This document shows positions 33,411-40,890 of a DNA stretch of 64,000 bases, in pieces. The stretch lies in contig NZ_CANMLV010000018.1 in the NCBI RefSeq assembly GCF_947498825.1, positions 1 through 64,000 on the forward strand, given 5' to 3'. Every line of letters begins with the position of its first letter. The stretch's first letter is position 1. The notes under the pieces were generated by a model that saw nothing but the letters and a program-made list of their open reading frames with translations, did no database searches and had not been told where the DNA came from. This stretch comes from an uncultured Cedecea sp. (GTDB lineage: Bacteria; Pseudomonadota; Gammaproteobacteria; Enterobacterales; Enterobacteriaceae). Position numbers and translations under genes: made by a program.

Positions 33411-33957
33411 TCAGAGGTTAGCTGACTCAGCAACAACTGAATTGTTCTTTTTATCACTTAGCAAATTAATAATAAGAAAAGGCGCAAAGCCCGCTGGAAT
33501 GGCAACAGCAATAATGTAGCTGCTCAGACTATCGCCTGCCCCTGCCATCGCCAGCAGAGAACCACCTATACTGAATACGCTGACCGACACCATTCCCAGC
33601 ATGGCAGAAATTGCGCCAAGGCCGTGCGAACAGGAAAAGAGTGTAATTCTGTATAGTGTGGCGTTACAAATGCCAAAACCGAAAGCATAAACAGACATTC
33701 CAACAATGAGCACAAAGACATTGTTAAACAGCAATGTTAAGGATGAGTGACAATATTAAACCAAAGAAAACCGGGAAGGCGGAAAGTAATAACAGGCGCT
33801 CAATTTTAAACTTTTCGGCAATAAAATTGAGCGTAATATTACCTGCAATTATCGCCCCGAAAATCGGCAGTTGCCACAGAGCGTAATGCAGCTTGCTCAG
33901 GCCTAAGTTATGCATCAGCAGCAGCGGCGAAAGCGCAATCCAGGCCATTAGCGGTAA
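33411..33957 (-). pseudogene. MdfA-like multidrug MFS transporter, C-terminal half, frameshifted
   Basis: The two overlapping minus-strand frames match the C-terminal half of MdfA/Cmr-type drug exporters: LPLMAWIALSPLLLMHN, LWQLPIFGAIIAGNITLNFI, then VYAFGFGICNATLYRITLFS and IIAVAIPAGFAPFLIINLL. The first frame breaks off and the second resumes around 33724-33734, so a frameshift lies there. The front half of the gene is missing where truncated transposase sequence begins at about 33957-33965. It was probably the export gene of the acyl operon before truncation, since it lies just upstream on the same strand. Confidence 0.85.
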
Positions 33958-33964
33958 TTGTTGC

Positions 33965-35217
33965 CACGCGTTGAGTTGCCTGAACTGATACTGGAAATCG
34001 ATGCCCGGACACATTTCACCGGTGCCTTTACCCATTCATCAGAGCAAAGCTCCCGCGTCTCGGACCTGAATATCAGCATCTGCGCCATGCTGATGGCAGA
34101 AGCCTGTAACACCGGCCCGGAGCCCTTTATACGTAACGATGTCGCAGCACTGAAGCGTGACCGCTTGACCTGGACAGACAGTAATTACATCAGGGATGAA
34201 ACGATTCGGGCAGCCAACGTCATTCTGGTCGCAGCACAAAGTGGCCTTCCCCTGGCGAACATCTGGGGTGGTGGCGAGGTGGCGTCAGCCGATGGTATGC
34301 GATTTGTTGTTCCTGTGCGCACGGTACATGCCGGCCCCAACCCTAAATACTTCAAAGAAGGACGTGGGGTTACATGGTACAACCTGATATCTGACCAGTA
34401 TTCGGGGATAAACGACATCGTTGTTCCAGGAACGCTCAGGGATAGCCTGGTCATCCTGGCTGTCGTTCTGGAGCAGCAAACGGATCAAATGCCATACCAG
34501 ATAATGACCGATACGGGGGCATACAGCGATGTTATTTTCGGGCTTTTCCGCCTGCTGGGATATCGTTTTTGTCCAAGGATCGTGGACACGGGGGGAGCCA
34601 GATTCTGGCGCACCGACCCTAAAGCAGATTACGGCCCGTTTAACGCGATATCTTCGCATCGCCTGAATTTTGGGAAAAAAACGGAGCCGCACTGGGATGA
34701 TATTCTGCGGCTGATTGCGTCCCTCAAACTTGGACGACTGAACGTCATGTCCATCATGAAAACACTGCAAACGGGCGACAGGCCAACCAGTCTGGCGCAG
34801 GCTATAGCCGAAATAGGTCGCGCCGATAAAACTATCCATATGCTGACTTACCTCGACGATGAAAATAAACGGCGAAGAACATTGCAACAACTCAACCGTG
34901 GAGAGGGTCGCCACGCAGTGGCCAGAAATGTCTTTCATGGTAAACGGGGAGAACTGAGACAGGCTTACCGTGAAGGGCAGGAAGATCAGTTAGGATCGTT
35001 AGGTCTGGTGCTCAATATTATTGTTCTGTGGAACACGATTTACATGGATGCCGCAATTCAGCAGCTCAGGCATGAAGGTTATCCGGTTCAGGATGAAGAC
35101 GTTGAAAAACTGTCCCCGTTGCTGTGCGGACATATCAATATGCAGGGGCGTTATTCCTTTACGGTGCCGGAATCCGTTAGTAAGGGTGAGTTGAGAGCTT
35201 TCAATGAAGAACTGTAA
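33965..35217 (+). pseudogene. tnpA: Tn3-family transposase, C-terminal half
   Basis: The frame begins abruptly at the MFS boundary with RVELPELILEIDARTHF, which aligns with residues about 595-610 of the intact TnpA (VDLTELLLEIDARTGF). It then continues to the end (LRAFNEEL). All three catalytic regions remain: VASADGMRFVVPV, IMTDTGAYSDVIFGLF and YREGQEDQLGSLGLV. The N-terminal 590 or so residues, which bind the ends, are gone, so it is inactive. It is similar but not identical to the tnpA at 19483-22491, so it comes from a sister transposon. Confidence 0.9.
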
Positions 35218-35256
35218 TTTGTTGATTGGTATGTTAATGGCCATTTAAATTGACCG

Positions 35257-35294
35257 CTTAACGGTGTTTACTGTTCCGTTGCTCCCCAAACCCC
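35257..35294 (-). repeat. right terminal inverted repeat of the acyl-operon element
   Basis: This end is the complement of 27494-27531 with one mismatch in 38 bp. Outside it the sequence AGTTATCACG resembles ACTTATCACG outside the right end of the SIR2-HerA transposon at 26963. Confidence 0.88.
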
Positions 35295-35342
35295 AGTTAT
35301 CACGGCCTGGCGGTAACGAATTACTTCAGGGAAAGAGCTAAC

Positions 35343-36167
35343 ATGTCCATAACCATCAGCGTCCTGCTGGAAAACCGACTTAAGCCCGGATCTAAAAATT
35401 TGCTGCGTGCTAAAGCCGGACTTAGTCTGTTGATCCAGGATGAAAATGATTCAATTCTGTTTGATACCGGCCCTGATGATAGCTTCATGCATAATGCAGG
35501 TTTAATGGGAGTCGATTTGACAAACCTTACCGCATCTGTACTTTCCCACGGTCACTATGACCATTGTGGCGGTGTTCCGTGGATACCTGACACATGTCGG
35601 ATAATATGCCATCCAATGGTGGCGAATGAGCGCTACTCGGCAGTAAGGTTTCCAGGCTATACCGCCAGAATTAAAAAATTGTCGATACAGAATAATTTTT
35701 CACGTTTTCGCATGGAGTACAGCAGTACCCCACTACATATCGGGGAACGTTTTATGTGGTCAGGAGAGATCCCTGTAGCCAAACCGCGTGCTTACGGTGT
35801 AATCGGTCATAAGAATACGAAAGCGGATTATGTAAAAGATGAGGGGGTTTTAATTTATAAATCCGACTTTGGGCTGATCATTTTTATCGGTTGTGGTCAT
35901 CGTGGGTTGATTGATATCGTACGTCACTGCCAGAATATAACCGGGATAAATCATATTCATGCCATTTTCGGTGGTTTTCATCTGCGCTGTGCATCCCCCC
36001 TAAGGCTCTGGAAGGTAAGACAGTTTCTACACCTTCACAAACCAGATAAAATAATGGGTTGTCATTGTACTGGTAAATGGGCCGCTTGTGGTTGCCGGAA
36101 GCAGTCTCTCCGGCAACAGGTGATGTTTATGGGGTCCGCTTGGAAAACGGAAAATATCCCACGTTAA
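35343..36167 (+). CDS. MBL-fold metal-dependent hydrolase
   Basis: The 274-residue product has the metallo-beta-lactamase zinc motif SVLSHGHYDHCGG (near residue 68) and a preceding ILFDTGPDDSFM. The metal-ligand phrases FIGCGHRGLIDI (near 184) and IMGCHCTGKWA (near 242) are those of the COG1237 group, which acts on pterin-type or related phosphoesters. It begins 49 bp after the right end of the acyl-operon element and points away from it, so it is backbone or another accessory insert. It appears complete. The substrate is unknown. Confidence 0.82.
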   Translation: MSITISVLLENRLKPGSKNLLRAKAGLSLLIQDENDSILFDTGPDDSFMHNAGLMGVDLTNLTASVLSHGHYDHCGGVPWIPDTCRIICHPMVANERYSAVRFPGYTARIKKLSIQNNFSRFRMEYSSTPLHIGERFMWSGEIPVAKPRAYGVIGHKNTKADYVKDEGVLIYKSDFGLIIFIGCGHRGLIDIVRHCQNITGINHIHAIFGGFHLRCASPLRLWKVRQFLHLHKPDKIMGCHCTGKWAACGCRKQSLRQQVMFMGSAWKTENIPR

Positions 36168-36242
36168 TTTTCTTACACTTGGGCTTCAGACCTCGCGCAA
36201 GACCGATACTGACCAGGAAAGCATCGATACGTTTTCTAATTT

Positions 36243-36527
36243 TTACAGTAAATGTCGTTTATGGTTCATCTGTTGATGCAAAATACGTGCAATCAAAATA
36301 TCTGTATCACGAACCCTGTAAAAAATGGTGTGTAGCTGAAATTCAATGCGCATAACGCCGGAAATGACATGATAATCCCGTCCCATATCTGGCATTCCGG
36401 CCAGTGTTTCGAGAAATTCTTCAAGTGCATCTGTATAGAGGTCAGCCTGTGCCTCTCCAAATGTTAAGAGCGTATAATCATAAATTCCGGCGAAGTCGTC
36501 TGCTGCGCGTTCGGTGAGTTTATACAC
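36243..36527 (-). CDS. parE: ParE-family toxin
   Basis: From the GTG at 36527 the toxin has 94 residues, starting VYKLTERAADDFAGIYDY and running TFGEAQADLYTDALEEFLET, then MPDMGRDY and VMRIEFQLHTIFYRVRDTD, ending ILIARILHQQMNHKRH. This is the RelE/ParE fold of the gyrase-inhibiting toxins; in those it poisons DNA gyrase. The GTG lies 8 bases inside the antitoxin gene, so both are coupled. The upstream ATG at 36554 is inside the antitoxin coding sequence and gives an N-terminus not seen in relatives. Confidence 0.88.
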   Translation of the reverse strand: MYKLTERAADDFAGIYDYTLLTFGEAQADLYTDALEEFLETLAGMPDMGRDYHVISGVMRIEFQLHTIFYRVRDTDILIARILHQQMNHKRHLL

Positions 36528-36762
36528 GATGTTTGTTTTTTCTTTGTGCTGCAATTTCCCTCAATGAAAGAGAGCTTTCACCGCTTTCTAGTCCGGCAAT
36601 AACAGCCAGGCGAACAACCTCATCGTTTGCTTCCTGTTGTTCCAGCAATCGCAGGGCTGAGCGCATCACTTCACTCGTAGAGCCGTAGCGACCACTCTCT
36701 ATTAATCGACTGATAAACGAATCGAGTTGCTCACCAATCGTCACGCTTGTTGTTCTTGCCAT
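36520..36762 (-). CDS. parD: ParD-family (CopG-like) antitoxin
   Basis: The 80-residue antitoxin starts MARTTSVTIGEQLDSFISRL, a ribbon-helix-helix, followed by ESGRYGSTSEVMRSALRLLE. The C-terminal toxin-binding tail runs VIAGLESGESSLSLREIAAQ. The start at 36762 follows GAGGC; an upstream ATG at 36789 falls inside the operator. It is the first gene of the pair and autoregulates through the dyad just upstream. Confidence 0.88.
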   Translation of the reverse strand: MARTTSVTIGEQLDSFISRLIESGRYGSTSEVMRSALRLLEQQEANDEVVRLAVIAGLESGESSLSLREIAAQRKNKHRV

Positions 36763-36771
36763 AATGCCTCC

Positions 36772-36790
36772 TGTGTTAACTATTAACACA
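36772..36790 (-). promoter_or_regulatory. parDE operator
   Basis: TGTGTTAA at 36772-36779 and its exact complement TTAACACA at 36783-36790 form a perfect 8-bp dyad with a 3-bp spacer, just before the parD ribosome site. A ribbon-helix-helix antitoxin would bind such a site to repress the pair. Confidence 0.65.
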
Positions 36791-36935
36791 AATAATAGAA
36801 ATACTGGCCCCTAGTGTCAACGACAGGGTTTGTCGCTGGAACCCTGGATGAAAATTGGCGAACAGTGTGCAGTCAGTTATTTGAAGACCGCATTAAGGCG
36901 GCTGCCAGTGAGGAGTATTTTTCTCGTGCGCTAAT

Positions 36936-36957
36936 ATGCCGCCTTAACAGGCGGCAT
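36936..36957. terminator. strong hairpin, possible terminator
   Basis: ATGCCGCC at 36936-36943 pairs with GGCGGCAT at 36950-36957 around the loop TTAACA. It is followed by a T-rich stretch (TTATGCTTTTCTTCC) on the plus strand. It sits between parDE and the IncFII replicon and could end transcription from either side. A nearby 86-codon frame is not credible as a gene. Confidence 0.4.
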
Positions 36958-36962
36958 TGGAT

Positions 36963-38121
36963 TATGCTTTTCTTCCCAGATGCCACTCCTCAGCCATTAC
37001 TATCGCTGCAGCTAAAAAAAACATCAGCATGGACTGAAAATTGGGGCTATCAAACCAGATACTATATGCGGTGAGCATCTCTGATCCGTTTTGCGAATTT
37101 ATAATGGAATGCAGGAAATAATTTTTCATTGCTTTATCCTCGTGTCATGTAACAGTTGCAGGAAATAATATTTTACCTCCACACAATGGGAGGTCGAAGT
37201 CTTCGGCTGCCATATATTTAAATGCCGCATCGCGGCATAAAGGTGCCAGCCGATGTTGAATGTTTCTCTGTTGGTCAGTGGCGCCGTCGCCCGGCATCGC
37301 CGGTTCCGTTCTGACAGGTTTCACCTGTCCACCCCCTCACCCTGCTAAAGCCAACCCTACTAAAAGCGACAAAATAGCCTCTTTACGCGGTCGGAGTGGT
37401 CACAACAAGGCTTTGCCGCAGTTGTGGCGTATCTCCGCGTTAGCAGGCCGTGAGGGCTGCTTACGAGCGTGTACCCAAACCTTCCAGCACCACTTCTCAC
37501 AGCAACACCCAACCTCATTAGTTACAACACTCACTATAAAGCCACACAGTTCCGGGCCAGAGGCCCGGGGCGGCGCGGCTTTTCAGTGGGTCGGGGTGAG
37601 CAGAGAAGCTGCCGATGTGCACGGATAAAGTCTGGATTAATTTCGTATGCTGTAACTAAATATGCCGTCCGTCGGGCCCGTCGCGTAGCGATGGGAGGTA
37701 CCTAATTCCCTTTACCGAACCGGCGCGAACCAGGGTTCGCTGCAAGGGCGGGCATTATATGAGTCTGTCCACAGGGCAGACGGCGAACAGGTTTTCTTTT
37801 TATATGAATAAAAGATAAAGGTCTTTAAAAGAAGAACAGAGCTGTTGTTTAAAAGAAACCACGCACTTTAAAAACTCAGCGCCTGGCGGCTTACTCGCAT
37901 ATCGGTTGTAACCTTATGGAAAGTTCCCTTGCAGTTAACTGTGGGTAACTCAAAACAACAGAAATAAGAGACAAGAGCAGGGAATATTACGGCCATAATG
38001 ACCATCAGGATTTGAAGGGGTTAGCGAAAAACATTGCTGAGTTGTGCGTAAAGTGACCGTTCCGGTATGACAGACGTACGAAATCCTCCGGCGGCAACCG
38101 GATTTTCAGAAAAACAAAGGG
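36963..38121. other. IncFII origin-side region, downstream of repA
   Basis: This 1.16-kb stretch is the expected site of the IncFII-type origin (oriR), replicated from just after repA and leftward. I see no complete gene other than the repA4-like frame at 37260-37628. It includes the sequence near 37218-37330 that has a diverged copy at 16250-16360. A TGTCCACAG near 37762 could be a degenerate DnaA site, but I did not find a perfect DnaA box. Confidence 0.5.
37260..37628 (+). CDS. RepA4-like frame of the IncFII replicon, doubtful gene
   Basis: A 122-codon frame in the place where R1/R100-type plasmids have a repA4 reading frame. It includes SLRGRSGHNKALPQLWRISA and REGCLRACTQTFQHHFSQQ, which I remember from IncFII annotations. 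Its composition (proline-rich, basic) and lack of a ribosome site are unlike a typical expressed protein. In relatives the region mainly carries origin and termination signals. Treat it as a conserved DNA segment more than a proven gene. Confidence 0.35.
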   Translation: MFLCWSVAPSPGIAGSVLTGFTCPPPHPAKANPTKSDKIASLRGRSGHNKALPQLWRISALAGREGCLRACTQTFQHHFSQQHPTSLVTTLTIKPHSSGPEARGGAAFQWVGVSREAADVHG

Positions 38122-38985
38122 CTAGGAAGGAACGATATTCAGTCGGGTGTAGTTATTGCCGCGCGACAGCAGCATACGCTCTTTAACGCGTCGCTCCAGT
38201 TCACGCTTCATTGCGTCAAGACCACCGGTAAAACGCCCGCTGGCGCATTCTCGCGTCAGCTGCTGCTTCACCAGAGTGACGATATCCTGTCGGAGCCTGT
38301 CTTTATCCCGTCGCGCCCGGGCGCGTTTAAGTCCGTGTGCTTTACGTTCGGACTGGTAGCTGCGGAATCGCTCGCGCACAAAACGCCAGGATTTGGCTAT
38401 CAGTTCATCGATTCCAAGAGGCTCCAGGTTCTGCTTTTTGCGTTGCTGATTTTCCCACTCGACACGGCTGCGGCGGGCGGCCAGTACAGCAACATCAGAG
38501 ACATCAATCGCGGAGAACAGTGCCGGCGTAAAGGTGATGTCGGTCGGGATATTGCAGCCAATCTGCGGGTCATATTCCGTCTCATAGGTGATGAGGCCCA
38601 GCTCCGCCATAAACTTCAGCGCCCGAGTAGCACGGGTGATGGAGAGATTACCGTTTTTCGACTCTGTGGCCAGCCCGCACTCGATAGCCAAATTGGTGAT
38701 AGAGCGCTGAACACGATTAGCCAGGGGGTCATAATGAAAGCACATTCCCTGCAGCAGAGCATCGATGGCGCGACGACGCAAAAGCGGCGGCATACGGTGA
38801 CGCTGGCCCAGGGAACGAACAAACGCCACATGGATGGAGAAGTCAAAACGGGAGGTGAATCCCTCGGTTTTTTCCATCAGTTTACGGCAGAACGGCAGGG
38901 TCTTTTTTCCCTCTCGCGGAGTGAATTCCGGATTCGGGTTTTTGACCTGTCGGTAGTGAGAGAGCGGGGTCTGAGTGTCAGCCAT
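38122..38985 (-). CDS. repA: IncFII-type replication initiator RepA
   Basis: RepA starts replication at the adjacent oriR and acts in cis. The 287 residues match R1/R100 RepA (about 285) along the whole length: [75 protein letters not shown] and [19 protein letters not shown]. The N-terminal third diverges most, which suggests a Klebsiella-type FII variant. Translation needs the tap leader peptide, which overlaps the start. Expression is held down by CopA antisense RNA and CopB. The gene is complete. Confidence 0.95.
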   Translation of the reverse strand: MADTQTPLSHYRQVKNPNPEFTPREGKKTLPFCRKLMEKTEGFTSRFDFSIHVAFVRSLGQRHRMPPLLRRRAIDALLQGMCFHYDPLANRVQRSITNLAIECGLATESKNGNLSITRATRALKFMAELGLITYETEYDPQIGCNIPTDITFTPALFSAIDVSDVAVLAARRSRVEWENQQRKKQNLEPLGIDELIAKSWRFVRERFRSYQSERKAHGLKRARARRDKDRLRQDIVTLVKQQLTRECASGRFTGGLDAMKRELERRVKERMLLSRGNNYTRLNIVPS

Positions 38986-39052
38986 GCCTTCCTGCGCTTA
39001 CAATGCACGGAAGGAGTGATGCACACAGAAGGTATTGAACTTTTCTGAGCAT
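38978..39052 (-). CDS. tap: RepA leader peptide Tap
   Basis: A 24-residue frame reads [20 protein letters not shown] and ends RHG, clearly like the R1 Tap peptide (MLRKLQYQFLCHLLLPCN...). Its TGA stop overlaps the repA start: tap ends CAT GGC TGA while repA begins ATG GCT GAC in another frame. Ribosomes finishing tap open the repA start, and CopA RNA blocks tap translation. This coupling is the known control of the R1 family. The gene is too short for most gene finders. Confidence 0.88.
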   Translation of the reverse strand: MLRKVQYLLCASLLPCIVSAGRHG

Positions 39053-39063
39053 GAATCTATACT
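39035..39063 (+). promoter_or_regulatory. promoter of copA
   Basis: TTGAAC at 39035-39040 and TATACT at 39058-39063, spaced 17 bp, form a strong sigma-70 promoter pointing right, with an expected start near 39070. It matches the position of the strong constitutive copA promoter in R1. Confidence 0.8.
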
Positions 39064-39069
39064 CCCCGT

Positions 39070-39157
39070 ATAGCTTCTTTGTTGGCTATACAGTTTAAGT
39101 AGGCCCCGTTAATCTTCCGACTCGCCAAAGTTAAGAAAGATTATCGGGGTTTTTGCT
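39070..39157 (+). ncRNA. copA: CopA antisense RNA (IncFII copy-number control)
   Basis: This is the short RNA complementary to the tap-repA leader. Its body includes GTTGGCTATACAGTTTAAGT (39081-39100), which is shared with R1 CopA. It ends in the large hairpin made by GCCCCGTTAATCTT and AAGATTATCGGGG around TCCGACTCGCCAAAGTT, followed by TTTTTGCTTTT. The hairpin is both the kissing structure and the terminator. Pairing with the repA mRNA stops tap and so repA translation. Loop sequence decides incompatibility, so this loop defines the FII variant. Confidence 0.88.
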
Positions 39158-39281
39158 TTTCTGGCTCCGGGTAGACACCTCATCAGAACCAGTTCCCTGC
39201 CACCTTATGGCGTGGCCAGCCAGGAATTCTTAACACAAACAGCAATCTATCATTCAAAGGTCATTCGATCAAGGAATGTGA

Positions 39282-39524
39282 CTAGTCACATAAAAGTTCT
39301 CGCTCGATAAGCAGCTCTATTGCTTCTGCTTGAGTAAGCCCGTTCTCCTGGCAAAATGCGTCCAGTTTTTCTTTATGTGAATTGCCTATGAACACATTCA
39401 GTGGTTTGTGAGTCTCCCTTTTACGGGATACCGAACGCATTTTCCGTTCGCTTACACTGAGTGGAGTACCTTTCCGGTAAGCGCGTTTCGATGAGGAAGT
39501 TACTGATTTTTCTGACTGCGACAC
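39282..39524 (-). CDS. copB: CopB (RepA2) repressor of the repA promoter
   Basis: CopB represses the repA promoter, the second copy-number control. From GTG 39524 (with a GAGGGAG box) the product has 80 residues: VSQSEKSVTSSSKRAYRKGT, the basic SVSRKRETHKPLNVFI block, and the C-terminal helix LDAFCQENGLTQAEAIELLI. R1/R100 CopB has the same plan (SKRAYRKGNPLS, then DGLTQAEVL). An ATG frame ten codons longer (39554) lacks a ribosome site. The gene is transcribed toward repA, as in R1. Confidence 0.88.
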   Translation of the reverse strand: MSQSEKSVTSSSKRAYRKGTPLSVSERKMRSVSRKRETHKPLNVFIGNSHKEKLDAFCQENGLTQAEAIELLIERELLCD

Positions 39525-40204
39525 CTCTGCTCCCTCAAAGAAAAACACACACATTCCAGGAGAGTACTACAGATTGTTGAAATCAGCGACTGACTTATTT
39601 AAGAAAAAATGTGTTGGCGCACAGTTCTCTGTAAAAATACTGTTCACAAGTCAAATATGTTATTTAAAAAACGGGTAGTTAAAAAAAAATAACATTCATA
39701 CAACGTAGCGATATACAACCAAATTAGCCCATGTACTCTTTATGGAATATGTGAGATTGGTATAACCCTGCGTGCTCGAATACTTCTGATAAGGCTCATA
39801 TACAGCAGACTGACGGCAATAGTGATGCTTCCTGTTACTATCAGAACAACTTCCATTCAGACGTCCATTTATAAAACAGGATGATTACACCGCATTATTT
39901 CCAAGAAACATCATCCGGGTAATATTACGGTTGATGTGCAATCTTCATTTAATAAATGATGTATCTGCAGAGTATAAAAAAGTTGTATCTGGCCGCAGCA
40001 AGAGAGATTGAGCGTTGAGGCAAAAAATATCCTCAACGCACCCACTGGTGATGAATAATACTGGCGTATTGTTGAGACGCTTTCTGAAAACAAGGGGCAT
40101 AACAAAGTCAGGGAGTGAGCTGCGCCCCTGAATATACAGATGCCATTAGCGGTTTTATCCCTGCAGGCGTCTGCTCAATCTTTTTTCCTCCTACATTTGT
40201 TTGT
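39525..40204. other. intergenic region between copB and finO
   Basis: In F and R1 this interval holds small or regulatory genes; here I see only one short membrane-peptide frame (39740-39856) and a 64-codon frame (39911-40105, minus) without a ribosome site that I do not accept. The left part near 39600-39720 is AT-rich and probably holds the copB promoter. Confidence 0.4.
39740..39856 (-). CDS. possible 38-residue membrane peptide
   Basis: A short frame reads MEVVLIVTGSITIAVSLLYM followed by SLIRSIRARRVIPISHIP. It has one hydrophobic helix and a basic tail, the plan of small type I toxins or regulatory membrane peptides. The ribosome site (GGACG) is weak, and I do not recognise the sequence. 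It lies in the copB-finO gap. It could be a chance frame. Confidence 0.3.
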   Translation of the reverse strand: MEVVLIVTGSITIAVSLLYMSLIRSIRARRVIPISHIP

Positions 40205-40834
40205 TTAAAAGCTAGATACCGTCTTTAGGTGACGCTGCATGCGCTCAGCCCGCAGACGTTCCTTCACTATCCGTTCTTTGGCGTAGCGTTCCTCCTCCTG
40301 CGTCACAATAGCCATCACATTGCCGTTCAGGTCATAGCGTGATGCCCCAGCCTGCATCTGTGACAAATAACACTCAGATCGGGTCAGACTCTTCAGGCAT
40401 TTAATGACCTGCTTGTGCGAGAGCGGTAAAGCCTGCCGTTCAATATCTGCAAACAGATCATCTCGTATGCCCATTGCCAGCAGATGAGGTCTGTCTCCTT
40501 CGAAAAGCTGTGGCCAGAACGCCTTCAGCGTACGGATGGCCAGTTCCGGAGGAATCAGTTTCAGATATCGCGGTGGCGGCGGAGGGGAAGGTATTACTGC
40601 TTTTACTCTACGTAAAGCGAGGCGAAGTGATGCCTTTTCTGCAGCAGCTCTCGCCTCCTCCCCATGTTTAGCCTGCTCCAGCTGTGCCTTCTTCACCTTC
40701 CAGGCTGGAGGCTCCACCACAGTCACAACTTTTTTTCGCCGGGAAATCAGCGGTTGACTGACACTTTCCTGGGCGCTGGCGGGTGCGGAATTTTTGCGTT
40801 TCAGAGTCAGGACGGGACGATTATCTTCTGACAT
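40205..40834 (-). CDS. finO: FinO, RNA chaperone for fertility inhibition
   Basis: FinO protects FinP RNA and helps it pair with traJ mRNA, so it represses transfer. The 209 residues include the basic N-terminal region and the ProQ/FinO core (SPPPPPRYLKLIPPELAIRT, FWPQLFEGDRPHLLAMGIRD, DIERQALPLSHKQVIKCL, YLSQMQAGASRYDLNGN). Length is close to F-like FinO (186) with a longer N-terminus. No insertion interrupts it, unlike the broken finO of F itself, so this plasmid should be fertility-inhibited. FinP and traJ lie outside the window. Confidence 0.92.
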   Translation of the reverse strand: MSEDNRPVLTLKRKNSAPASAQESVSQPLISRRKKVVTVVEPPAWKVKKAQLEQAKHGEEARAAAEKASLRLALRRVKAVIPSPPPPPRYLKLIPPELAIRTLKAFWPQLFEGDRPHLLAMGIRDDLFADIERQALPLSHKQVIKCLKSLTRSECYLSQMQAGASRYDLNGNVMAIVTQEEERYAKERIVKERLRAERMQRHLKTVSSF

Positions 40835-40890
40835 AACATTCCTGTACTTACATTCAGATAGAGGATGATTATACCTTTTACTGTACTGAC

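Larger units (their letters stand above)
27494..35294 (+). mobile_element. decayed Tn3-family element carrying an acyl-activation/reduction operon, 7.8 kb
   Basis: GGGGTTTGGGGAGCAACGGA begins at 27494, and its near-perfect complement ends at 35294. The match covers 37 of the first 38 bp and continues with few changes to about 60 bp. Between them are a GNAT gene, a PaaK-like gene, a LuxC-ligase fusion, a LuxE-like gene, a broken MFS exporter (all minus) and the C-terminal part of a Tn3-family transposase (plus, reading to the right end). The transposase N-terminal half and any resolvase are missing, so it cannot move alone, but its ends could be used in trans. No 5-bp target duplication is visible (GCATA against AGTTA). 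Confidence 0.8.

Noticed and set aside
36814..37074. 86-codon plus-strand frame between parDE and the IncFII origin
   Set aside because: It runs through a strong hairpin, lacks a ribosome site, and its product has no familiar pattern.
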